Shown here: piece after piece, positions 1-8,400 of the stretch
How positions within the stretch are numbered: position 1 is the first letter of the stretch
Layout of the letters: every line of letters starts with the position of its first letter
Assembly: GCA_946631805.1 (NCBI GenBank)
Contig: CAMPAJ010000003.1
Span: 1-24,124 of the forward strand
Source: an uncultured Eggerthellaceae bacterium
GTDB taxonomy: Bacteria; Actinomycetota; Coriobacteriia; Coriobacteriales; Eggerthellaceae
DNA: 24,124 bases
Direction of reading: 5' to 3'
Position numbers and translations under genes: made by a program
Notes under the pieces: generated by a model
The model's database searches: none
What the model was told of the DNA's origin: nothing
Seen by the model: the letters and a program-made list of their open reading frames with translations, nothing else

Positions 1-175
1 CGATTGGCATGACGTCGGGGCGCTTGGCGTGCTTTATGACCCCCTCCCAAACCGACGCCGCGCTGAAGCGGCAACGGTTCGCGGGCGACGAGATCATCCG
101 CCGCGCCTCGGGGCCGAGACGCGGGTCGTCGACCATTCCGAAGAGCAGTACATTCGTGTCGAGCAGTAGTTCCAT
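1..175 (-). CDS. PIN-domain (VapC-like) toxin, 3' end beyond window
   Basis: The reverse strand from 175 reads MELLLDTNVLLFGMVDDP and stays open to the window edge (58 codons seen). The opening hydrophobic strand followed by D6-T-N8 is the first acidic motif of PIN-domain ribonucleases, where the Asp helps bind the catalytic metal. VapC toxins of this family cleave RNA, often tRNA or rRNA. The gene starts 3 bp after the stop of the Phd-type antitoxin gene, the usual antitoxin-toxin order, so the two are almost certainly co-transcribed. The remaining acidic residues lie outside the window, so catalytic integrity cannot be judged. Family assignment is firm for so short a piece; the RNA target is unknown. 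Confidence 0.8.
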   Translation of the reverse strand, partial: MELLLDTNVLLFGMVDDPRLGPEARRMISSPANRCRFSAASVWEGVIKHAKRPDVMPI

Positions 176-178
176 GCG

Positions 179-415
179 TTACACCACCTCGAAGAGCTCG
201 GCCACCTCGTCGTTGCATGAGTCAATGTCGCCGAACTCGAACTGGCCGGCAAGCAGGCCGAAGGTGAAGGTGTGGGGCTGCTCGGTATAGGGGTTGATCT
301 GCGCGGCGGGCTTGTTGCCGCGCATGAGCACGACCCTGTCCTCCTGGCCGCTTTCGACCATGGCGACGTACTGCGAGAGCTGTGTCTTTGCCTCGTGCAT
401 GTTCACCTTCACCAT
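179..415 (-). CDS. Phd/YefM-type antitoxin
   Basis: A 78-residue protein beginning MVKVNMHEAKTQLSQYVAMV, the N-terminal signature of Phd/YefM antitoxins (V-x-x-HEAKTxLS), followed by a VVLMRGNKPAAQI segment typical of the family. Phd proteins form a DNA-binding dimer with the N-terminal half and neutralise the toxin with the C-terminal half. I choose the ATG at 415 because AAAGGGG lies 5 bp upstream of it; an in-frame ATG at 430 would add five residues (MKGDA) but lacks a ribosome binding site. It is followed after 3 bp by the PIN toxin gene. The acidic C-terminus (FGDIDSCNDEVAELFEVV) fits a toxin-binding tail. Confidence 0.88.
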   Translation of the reverse strand: MVKVNMHEAKTQLSQYVAMVESGQEDRVVLMRGNKPAAQINPYTEQPHTFTFGLLAGQFEFGDIDSCNDEVAELFEVV

Positions 416-428
416 GGCGTCCCCTTTC

Positions 429-452
429 ATTAGCTAATTATGGCTAAGTATA
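429..452 (-). promoter_or_regulatory. Probable promoter and operator of the Phd/PIN operon
   Basis: On the minus strand a -10-like TATACT (452-447) is followed by a perfect 10-bp palindrome ATTAGCTAAT (438-429), 14 bp before the antitoxin ATG. TTAGC also occurs a second time next to the -10. Phd antitoxins usually repress their own promoter by binding short palindromes like this. No convincing -35 is visible, so the promoter call is moderate. Confidence 0.45.
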
Positions 453-712
453 CCATTGATGGAAAGCTGCTCGTTAACTCCAAGCGCGACTTCTGCGTAA
501 ACCCATATGCAACGATTGTTGCGACGTAACCCGTCATCTGCTCCGATAATCAAGCGGGGCCGATGCACCCAATCTCGTTGGACCGGTTTGCGCTTGTGAG
601 CGCGGCGTTTCGCTCTAACGGTGGTAGGGTGGTAGAGTCGGGAGCCTGGTCAGCGGCGTAAGCCCCGTGTGCCGGCAGCGCCTACTTCTTAAGGGAAGGA
701 GGTGATTTGCCC

Positions 713-835
713 ATGGACACAGCGAACGCGATCATCAAGCTCGTGGCCTCGGTCATCGGGTTGGTTGCGGCCCTGCTGCGGTTCGTGCCCAAGGCGCAGG
801 ACGGCGATCGTCCGGAAAATGAGAAGAACCGCTAA
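713..835 (+). CDS. Small hydrophobic peptide, 40 aa
   Basis: Forty codons starting MDTANAIIKLVASVIGLVAA, preceded by GGAAGGAGGTGA, an almost full-length complement to the 16S rRNA 3' end, 8 bp before the ATG. Residues 6-25 form one hydrophobic helix, followed by a charged, hydrophilic tail (KAQDGDRPENEKNR). I do not recognise a family. The build (one membrane segment plus charged tail, strong ribosome binding site, long leader) resembles type I toxin peptides and small membrane proteins, but no antisense RNA is evident to me. It lies alone between two toxin-antitoxin operons that read the other way. The strength of the ribosome binding site is the main reason to believe it is translated. Confidence 0.55.
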   Translation: MDTANAIIKLVASVIGLVAALLRFVPKAQDGDRPENEKNR

Positions 836-921
836 CGCGGCCCTTCTACGTAACCGACAACGGCGCTGCCCGCTTTCCACCACGGGCTGCCGTCGGCCTC
901 CATTATAGCTGTCGCCGAGAC

Positions 922-945
922 CTGCGCGCAACGGGAAGCGCGCAG
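922..945. repeat. 8-bp perfect stem-loop
   Basis: CTGCGCGC and GCGCGCAG pair around an 8-nt loop, 87 bp after the small hydrophobic ORF. There is no T-run on either side, so it is a weak candidate for an intrinsic terminator of that ORF or a transcript-end stabilising hairpin. Confidence 0.4.
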
Positions 946-999
946 CCTCCGAAAAGCCCCATTATGCTCGGCGAAACGGCGCTCCTTCAAAGCGAATGT

Positions 1000-1028
1000 T
1001 GATACACTCAACCAGGTTGAGTGTATCA
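1000..1028. repeat. 29-bp palindrome, copy 1
   Basis: Arms TGATACACTCAACC and GGTTGAGTGTATCA are exact reverse complements around a single central A. Related sequences occur at 2114-2142 and 2235-2263. This copy lies just beyond the 3' end of the RelB/PIN operon. Such a near-complete dyad could be a binding site for a dimeric regulator, a recombination site, or a transcript-end hairpin; there is no T-run to make it an ordinary terminator. Confidence 0.8.
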
Positions 1029-1091
1029 GCCAAAAGGCCTCCGCGAAGCTCAGGCGCGTGCGTCAACGAAAAAGGGCTCGCCAGGATTGCT

Positions 1092-1295
1092 TCATAGCGC
1101 CGTCTCTCGTTCGGCTATCTTTTGGGCATATGCTTGCTCAAGAAGCTCGTCATCCGTAAGCTCCGAAGCGGAGGGTGTGGTTGCGCCTATGCTCGCGAGG
1201 GCGCTCTCAAAAATCTGTGGTCCCTTGAGGACACGCGCAACGCGCTGATCTGCGGCGCTTTTCGCTTCGGTGGCCTTTGGCGTTTGCGCACTCAT
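1092..1295 (-). CDS. Small unknown protein, third gene of the RelB/PIN operon
   Basis: A 67-residue protein, MSAQTPKATEAKSAADQRVA..., not recognised. Its ATG overlaps the stop of the PIN toxin gene in a TGATG junction, so translation is probably coupled. It is Ala-rich and charged, with a C-terminal part (ASELTDDELLEQAYAQKIAERETAL) predicted by eye to be helical and acidic. A third small protein in a PIN-toxin operon may be an accessory chaperone or regulator, or a neighbour carried along; nothing in the sequence decides. The overlap and the operon context support it being real; its function is unknown. Confidence 0.6.
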   Translation of the reverse strand: MSAQTPKATEAKSAADQRVARVLKGPQIFESALASIGATTPSASELTDDELLEQAYAQKIAERETAL

Positions 1296-1732
1296 CACAG
1301 CTCAGACTCCGTGATTTCGCAGAAGAGCTCGGCGTAATCACGTGCGCTCAGGCGCTTGATAGCGGTTTTGCGAAACGCTGCTTCGTCGCGCGAAATGATG
1401 AAATCGACGCCAGCCGATTCTGCGCAGGCACGAATTATGCCGTCCTCGAAATCTGGCTCGTTTGACTGGACGGCCACTCGGCAGAGGCTGGCGCTCACCT
1501 CCAAGACTTCGAACGCATCAAGGCATGCGCTCACAAAGCTGCGCGCCGTAGGCTCGTCTGCGTATTTGCTCATCACGTAGTATGCGTCTTTCAACGACGT
1601 TGAGGCGATGCACCCATCGAGTCTCCCGTAGGCAATTTCATCGAGCAGCATTACGGCCCATGCCCATTCGGGACGCTCGCTCATCGCCGCATCAAGCAAG
1701 ATATTTGTGTCGATCAGCACCTTCTTATTCAT
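1295..1732 (-). CDS. PIN-domain ribonuclease toxin
   Basis: A 145-residue protein starting MNKKVLIDTNILLDAAM. It has the PIN core: the first acidic motif at D8-T-N10, a central DFEDGII with E96/D97, and IISRD ending at D116, matching the metal-binding carboxylates of PIN nucleases and the usual family length of 130-150 residues. PIN toxins are Mg-dependent RNases held inactive by the antitoxin encoded upstream. The ATG at 1732 overlaps the last 8 bp of the antitoxin gene. A TTG at 1744 in the same frame would add MRAA but is less likely. No separate Shine-Dalgarno is obvious, as expected for a coupled gene. Confidence 0.85.
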   Translation of the reverse strand: MNKKVLIDTNILLDAAMSERPEWAWAVMLLDEIAYGRLDGCIASTSLKDAYYVMSKYADEPTARSFVSACLDAFEVLEVSASLCRVAVQSNEPDFEDGIIRACAESAGVDFIISRDEAAFRKTAIKRLSARDYAELFCEITESEL

Positions 1733-2015
1733 AGCGGCTCGCAATCAGATTCTTTATCTGCTCGTCCGACATCATCCCGACCGAAGGGTCATGAGGGGCC
1801 TTTGCGATGGACTTAATTGCGGCAATAGCGCGCGCCTTTACATCGCTTGTGGATGCATCGGGGGGTTTGGGAAGCTCGACGCCCTGCAACACTGCTTCTA
1901 TCAGCACCGATCCGCAGTACTGCCCGAATGACATCCCGAACTCTTCTCGCACGACCGCTTCTGCATAAGCAAGCCCTTCAGCATCCGCCCGGCTGGAAAA
2001 GGTCTTCGTAGCCAT
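1725..2015 (-). CDS. RelB/DinJ-type antitoxin
   Basis: A 96-residue protein starting MATKTFSSRADAEGLAYAEA. The short N-terminal strand (ATKTFSSRAD) followed by a helix (AYAEAVVREEFGMSFGQYCGSVLIEAV) has the ribbon-helix-helix form of RelB/DinJ antitoxins, which bind operator DNA as dimers. The C-terminal half (SVGMMSDEQIKNLIASRYE) is the likely toxin-binding part. Start chosen at 2015 because GGAGAG lies 5 bp upstream; the frame is open further but without a better site. It is the first gene of a three-gene operon with overlapping stops and starts. Note that the partner is a PIN nuclease and not a RelE-fold toxin, a mix known for other PIN loci. Confidence 0.75.
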   Translation of the reverse strand: MATKTFSSRADAEGLAYAEAVVREEFGMSFGQYCGSVLIEAVLQGVELPKPPDASTSDVKARAIAAIKSIAKAPHDPSVGMMSDEQIKNLIASRYE

Positions 2016-2066
2016 AATTCTCTCCTTCGCGAACTTGGAACATCCTACCTGGCGCGTCTCGTATGC

Positions 2067-2103
2067 TGTAAACAATATACAATTATGGTGTAAACATGTA
2101 AAC
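2067..2103 (-). promoter_or_regulatory. Promoter of the RelB/PIN operon with repeated TGTAAAC boxes
   Basis: On the minus strand TTTACA (2102-2097) and TATATT (2079-2074) are separated by exactly 17 bp, a good vegetative promoter about 60 bp upstream of the antitoxin ATG. The heptamer TGTAAAC (plus strand) occurs at 2067-2073, 2089-2095 and 2097-2103, overlapping the -35 and flanking the -10. This is a probable autorepression operator for the ribbon-helix-helix antitoxin. Confidence 0.6.
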
Positions 2104-2113
2104 ACTTATGTGC

Positions 2114-2142
2114 TGATACACGCAACCTGGTTGACTGTATCC
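2114..2142. repeat. 29-bp palindrome, copy 2
   Basis: Arms TGATACACGCAACC and GGTTGACTGTATCC around a central T. It differs from copy 1 at a few arm positions. It sits just upstream of the RelB/PIN operon promoter, so copies 1 and 2 bracket that operon with a 1085-bp interval between them. Confidence 0.75.
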
Positions 2143-2157
2143 TTGCAGGCCCGATCC

Positions 2158-2230
2158 TGCACCTATATCCCCGTGAGTCAGGCGAAACCCGCAGTTAGCC
2201 TTGGGAAAACCATGCACCTATATCCCCGTG
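2158..2230. repeat. Two direct copies of an 18-bp repeat
   Basis: TGCACCTATATCCCCGTG occurs exactly at 2158-2175 and 2213-2230, 55 bp apart (about five helical turns). Both copies lie between palindrome copies 2 and 3 in the 454-bp gap upstream of the giant adhesin gene. Same-face spacing would suit cooperative protein binding; that is inference. Confidence 0.7.
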
Positions 2231-2234
2231 GCTC

Positions 2235-2263
2235 GGATACGCCCAACCTGGACGGGTGTATCA
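2235..2263. repeat. 29-bp palindrome, copy 3 (diverged)
   Basis: Arms GGATACGCCCAACC and GGACGGGTGTATCA around a central T. It keeps the GATAC...CAACC-T-GG...GTATC frame of copies 1 and 2 but with mismatched arms. It ends 206 bp before the adhesin start codon. Confidence 0.65.
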
Positions 2264-2290
2264 GGTGGGTGCGTCAGCGACAATGGCACA

Positions 2291-2321
2291 AATGAGTGCC
2301 AGGAACGTCCCGGTACTCATT
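2291..2321. repeat. Hairpin in the adhesin upstream region
   Basis: AATGAGTGCC and GGTACTCATT pair over 10 bp (one G-T pair) around an 11-nt loop. No T-run follows. It may be a remnant terminator or leader structure upstream of the adhesin promoter. Confidence 0.4.
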
Positions 2322-2425
2322 CGGGGGAGCTGGCTCTTACAACAATCACGTACAAATTGAATGCAAATGCGCTGATGAGAGGAAACTCGAGAATAATCTG
2401 CTAACGTGCGGTCTGAGGAAGTACG

Positions 2426-2453
2426 TTGTAAACTACTGTCAGCGCATTATAAA
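2426..2453 (+). promoter_or_regulatory. Probable promoter of the giant adhesin gene
   Basis: TTGTAA (2426-2431) and TATAAA (2448-2453) with a 16-bp spacer. Transcription would start near 2460, leaving a very short leader that still includes the AAAGG ribosome binding site at 2459-2463. A second, upstream promoter is possible. Confidence 0.45.
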
Positions 2454-2469
2454 CGTCGAAAGGCTGAAC

Positions 2470-5400
2470 GTGAACCCGTCTAGCTCGACATACGATGCCA
2501 AGAGCGGAACTCTTCAGGATGCACGGCAAAATCGCCGACGTTGGCGTCGCATGCTCGCAGTGCTTGGGTGCATGGTGACGTTGGCGACGGCGCTGGCATT
2601 CATGCTGCCGGCCGTGAGCATGACCTGGGAAGTTGCCCAGCAGGCTAACGGCATCCATGTTGTTAGCGGCATCAGCTCTGCTGTTGATCGCGCTACCGGC
2701 GGCGCGAATGCCATTGCTGGCAGAAGCACCGCTGCCAACGTTACCGCTGGCGGTGATTCCGGCCACAGCGCCAAGGCGGTCGCAGGGGGATCCCGCTCTG
2801 ATGAAGCGGGAGGGGCTACGGGCGGCGAAGCCACTGGCATAAGCGAAGGCGCCGACGCGTCCACCTCCGAAAACACAGATAACGATAACGCCGCCGACGA
2901 TGCCTCGGCAGGCGGCGCGGACGGCAACGGCGCCGACGAAGATGGCGCAGGCACCGACGAGCTTGACGGCGAAGCTGACGGGGAGCAGACTGACGGTTCG
3001 TCCTCTTCCGACGAAACGGCAAATGCAGGCGACGTGCACGACGGAGATGAGGCAGACGAAACCGCATCGGGCGAAGCCGCATCCGCATCCGACGAAGCCG
3101 CGTCCGCATCCGATGGGGCCGCATCGGCATCCGCGAGCGCCGCTGCGGTTAATCCCGCAAAGCCAGCGCAGACCTTCAAGGAGACGCTGCGCAACAAGAA
3201 TGGCACGGTTACGTTCGTCATCTCGGTCGAGGCGCCCGAAGGCGCGCTCCCGGCCGGTACGACGATGGAGATGCGGGAAGTCAAGGCCGCCAACCTCGTC
3301 GATGCTATCGACGAGGTCGTGCAGAGCAGCGACGCCGGCGAAATCGAGCAGATCAAAGCCGTGGACATCACCTTCAAGGACGCCGAAGGCGTTGCCGTCG
3401 AGCCTAAAAAGGACGTCACCGTCACCATGTCGTGCGACTTCGTGAAGCCCGATGCCAACTTGCTCGTCGTGCACGTGGATGACAAGGGCAAGGCCGACGT
3501 CGTCGAGCAGCTGACGGAAAAGGAGCGCAAGAGGCGTGATTTGGACCTGGCCGAAAACGAGCTGGCGTTCGACGCCGACAAGTTCAGCATCTATGCCATC
3601 GTTGGCACGGTCCTTGAGGAAAAAGTCCTGGCCAGCGATGGCAAAAACTACAGCATCACGGTGACCTACGACGACGAGGCGGGCGTGCCGCGCGGCTCCC
3701 GGCTCAAGGCGTACGAGGTTACGGGCCATTATTCCGAGTACGACGATTACGTTTCGAGGGCCGAGGGCGCGTTGGGCTACGAGGAGGGCTCGGCCTCCTA
3801 CGTCAGGCTCTTCGACATCAGCATAGTCGACAAGGAAGGCGAAAAGGTCCAGGTAGCAGCTCCGGTGAGCGTCGAGATCAAGCTTGACGACCGCGAAGGC
3901 GAAGATGCTGGCGCCAAGACTCAGGTCGTGCATTTCGCCGACGATGCCGACGAGCCTGACGTCGTCCAAAACGCCACCATCGACGGCGCCACCGTAAGCT
4001 TCGACGCAGACGGCTTCTCGGTCTATGCGATCATCGACGCGCCCGAGCCCGTACCTTCCAGTGGCTGGAACAAGATAGGCAGCATTGAGGAAATCGCCAG
4101 GTTAGGCGCCAGCGGCCTGTATGTACGCCATCCCAGCGGCTTCTACTTTACCAACGAAACCTACGCGATCAACGCCAGCCGCACGGGTATCAAGAAGGTC
4201 AAGCCGAAAGCGACCAGCCCGGACGAGACGGGCGGCAAGGCGGCGCTGTACTACTTCGAGCAGGTCGAAGGCAGTGCCGACCAGTTCCTCGTGTACTGCC
4301 TTGATACCGATGGAGGCAGGCAGTACGTCAGGCAGACGACCAACAGCCTGTCGTTCGCAGCTCAGGAGGACGCTACGAAATTCACCATCAGCGCGTTCCC
4401 CGGACAAGACGAAACGTTCCGGCTGCTGGGAACCGGCGGCTATTACTGGAACATGCAAGGCGGAGATGGCGGCAATGGTTTTGCGGCCTACAACAGCGCA
4501 ACCGACACCAACGCGCGCATCCAGCTAGAGTACTACGCCCAGCAAGCCGACGACCCTTATGGAATGGACGGCGCGGTGTTCGGCATCGCCTACCAGAACG
4601 AATCGGCCACGGCCTCGGCGCTTACTGCCGACGCGGCGACTGTCAACAAAGCCCAGGGCCTTGCCGCCCTGGACATGCTCATGCGCCCTGACGTGCTGGA
4701 CAACGAGGGGATTTTGCTGGTGGCGCAAGGAAGCGACATCGTCGAGTGGACTTTCCACAGCGTGAGCGAAGACAAGTACTACCTCACGGCGACGGTCGAC
4801 GGAACGACGAAGTACTTGACCATCAGGAACAACGACGTGACGCTCGAAGACGAGCCCGATGCTGACGGCGCTTCGCTGATTACGGCCACCCCAGGCAGGA
4901 ACGCCAACAGCGGCAAGTGGCGTTTCAGCGTGGGCGGCTACTACCTGACCCCCATTCTCAACAATTCTGCGAACAAGGTCAGCGGCTTCTACGCTTCTAG
5001 CGCCAACCTGGCCGAGTCGTGGCTCAACTTAGTGGGCCGCTCTGTGCTCGGCGACGACGATTTCAACCTGTACACCGCCAAGAAGGTCAGCGTGTCGGAC
5101 GATACGAACGTTTACGACGGCCAGCAAGTGATCGTGTACACGCGTATCTGGAACGATACCACCAAGCGATACGAGTTCTATGCCGTGGACCACGACGGAA
5201 CGCTCGTGCGCTGCTACGATGCGGGCGATTCCATCGAGTGGATCGGCAGCAAGGTCAACACGGCGCTGTGGGATTTCACCGAGTATTTCAACGCCGACGG
5301 CAGCGCCAGCAACTACTACGAGCTGCAGAACGTCCAGTATTACGACTACATAGCGCCCCAAATCGCGGACGACCAGGTCTTGTCCAGGAGCACGATAGGC

Positions 5401-8400
5401 ATCAACCTGAGCGGCCGGCGTTACGGGCGCAGCTTCACGACGATCGTCGCCTGGGACGATGCGCACTACGAATACGCCGGCCTCAAGACGCAGGACGGAC
5501 GCGTAGTGTCGTGCCCGCTGTCCGAGGCCGAAGACTTCTATTTTGCCGTGGTTGACCCTGTCGACGCGACCGACAAGCTCACGACGGTGCGCACGATCGA
5601 CAGCGGCCAGTTCGGCATAACCATGCAGATGGTGGACTTCAACAATTCACTCGATTCAAACAACAGGGATTCTGCTCAGGCGGAGTTCTTCGGAGGCGAC
5701 AAAGGCGCCAACGGCGGCGACGGCAGCGGCTTGCTATCGACCGACCTGGGAGCCGACGGGTATCCTAAGCGCACTGCGGCGACGGGACAATCCGACGAAA
5801 AATCGTTGGGAGAGCTGTTCGTGAGCGGCGGCGACGGCCTGAAACCCGTCGACAACCTGTTCCTCGAGAGCATCTACAACGAAAGCGGCTATTTCGAGTA
5901 CAACAGCACGCAGAATTTCGCCCACCTCAACGAAGATGGCACCTTCACGGTGTATGACCAGCTAGCAGCCATTGGCAACGTCGACAGCAACACCAGGGCC
6001 CATGGGCAGTTCATGCCCTACAACATCATTCAGGCGGGCAAGTACTCCACGACCGTCAACCGCACGACCGTCGACCAGAAGGAGCTTCCCGACACCGATC
6101 CGCGCAAGGGTGAGAGACTCTATCTCATCGGCGACAAGGAGGCCGATTACTTCTTCGGCATGCAGATGAGCGCGTCGTTCACGCAGACGGCCAGCGGTCT
6201 GGATGCGTGGGGCCACGACATCATCTTTGAGTTCTCGGGCGACGACGACTTCTGGCTGTACGTCGACGGCGAACTCGTGCTCGATTTGGGCGGCGTGCAC
6301 TCGGCCATGACCGGCTCCATCAACTTCCGCACGGGCGAGGTCAAGAGCACCCGGGGCGATTCCACCCTGTACGACATTTTCGAGAAGAACTACCGCGAGC
6401 GCAACGCCGGGGCGACGGACGCCGAGGTAAAGGCGTATCTTGACGAGATTTTCACGACGAATGACGATGGCCAGCTCGTGTTCACGGACTACAGTAACCA
6501 CACTATGAAAATGTTCTACATGGAACGCGGTGCCGGCGCGTCCAACTTGCACATGCGTTTCAACCTGGCCGCCGTGCAACCGGGGACCTTCACGCTGAGC
6601 AAGAAGCTTTCGGGCACCGAGAACCCTGCAAACGACCTCATCGAGTTCCCGTACCAGGTCTTCTACTTCGACGAGGACGACCTCGAGGGCATGAACCCCA
6701 TCCCGCTGGGCGAGAAAGACGAGGATGGTTCGTACAACGTGACGTATACGGGAACAAGCCTGCCCGTTTCGTTCTGCGACAGTTTTACGCCGGCGGGCGG
6801 CAGCGTTTCGTACCAAAACGTGTTCCTGCTGAAGCCTGGGCAATCGGCGCAGGTCAAACTGCCGAACAATGCGGGCTCGTACTATGTGGTGGAATGCGGC
6901 GTCAACCCGGGCGTGTACGACGAGGTGAAGGCCAACGGCGTGAAGCTCGCTGGCGAGCCGAGCGGTAACGAGGGGAGGGCTGACTACGCCACGGCCAAAG
7001 ACACGCTGGTCAACCGGTCGGAGGTCGAGTACGACAACCATGTGAGAGAAGGCGCCATGCGCACGCTTGCTATCACCAAACGGCTGTATGCCGAAAACGG
7101 CGTGGACGTGCTGCACTACCCGGCTAACCCCACGGCGTTCAACTTCCGGCTCTACCTGGGTAGCGAGAACGCTTCCGCCGACAACTTGCCCCTTGCCGAC
7201 ATGTACGAATACCACGTGAAGAACGCGCAGAAGGAATACTGCATATGGAACGCCGGCGAGCAGAGGTTCGACCCGCTCTACAAGGTCGATTACGCCGAGT
7301 TGACCGATGCCGAGAAGCGAGCGGCAACGTTCACCACTTCGATGAACGGCTCGATCTCGAAAATTCCAGCCGACTACACCGTCGAGGTGCGCAACCTCAT
7401 TGTGGGTACGCAATTCAAGGTCGAGGAACGCGACTACGAGATTCCCAAAGGCTACACGCTGCGCCTGAGCGACGGCTACACCCGCATCGACGACGGGCAT
7501 GAGCAGGTGAACGGCACGACGCCCATTTCGGGCACGATAGCCGTGGACGAAGATCCCGCAATCGAGGTGCGCAACCAAAAGGGTTGGGGCCTGACCGTCG
7601 AGAAGACCTGGACCGACAAGGACTTCATGGAGGAACGCGATCCCGTGTACTTCGCGATTTACCTGAAGGACGACCAAGGCGAGCTGGGCGATCTGCTGGA
7701 AGGCAGCGTCAGGCAGCTGACTTCGGACGAAACGTCCGTGTACTACTTCTTCAACCACCTGGAGTCGGGGGCGGCGTTCACCGATTACGTCGTATGCGAG
7801 GTCGTGCTTGATCCCGGCGAGGACGGCCTGACCATAGCCGAAGACGGCACGGTCACGGGGTACGAAACGATTGCGCGCATCGGCAACGGCGGCGACGAAG
7901 GCGGAACGCTCGACATCAGCGGCACTCCTTTGGGTGGCGATCGGCAGGATTCGGGCCTAGTGTATGCGGTCAGCTACAACCCCGGCGAGATGACCGATCG
8001 CAACGAGAACGTGCGCACCGACGAAGTCGTCAACTCGCGCCCGGGCATCCGGCTGTACAAGACCGATTGGGATGGAAACCCCTTGTCGGGAGCGGTGTTC
8101 ACCCTCAAGGACCAAAGCGGCGCCGACGTGGCGGCCGCCAGGTATACCTCGGGCCTCGACGGGCTGATCACCACCGCCTACCTGTCGGAAGGGACCTACT
8201 TGCTGACCGAAGTCAGCGCGCCGAAGGGCTACGTCGTCATGGATACGTCGATGGTCATCGTGGTTGACGTCGGCGGTTCTGTCGAGGTAAGCGGCGTGGA
8301 CGGGTCCTTCTATAAGCTCTACACCGCGGGTGCCGACATGGCTGCCACGATCACAATACGCAACCGTCCGGCGGCACTGCTGGCCCGCAAGATCGACGCT

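Noticed and set aside
1000..2263. Palindromes as a CRISPR array
   Set aside because: Only three copies with spacings of about 1.1 kb and 90 bp, and no cas genes.
2401..3969. Long reverse-strand open frame opposite the giant adhesin
   Set aside because: It mirrors codon bias of the high-GC coding strand, has no family resemblance and no ribosome binding site.
5962..7758. 598-codon reverse-strand frame
   Set aside because: Antisense shadow of the adhesin fibro-slime and Cna-B coding region; composition is the complement of acidic beta-repeat codons.
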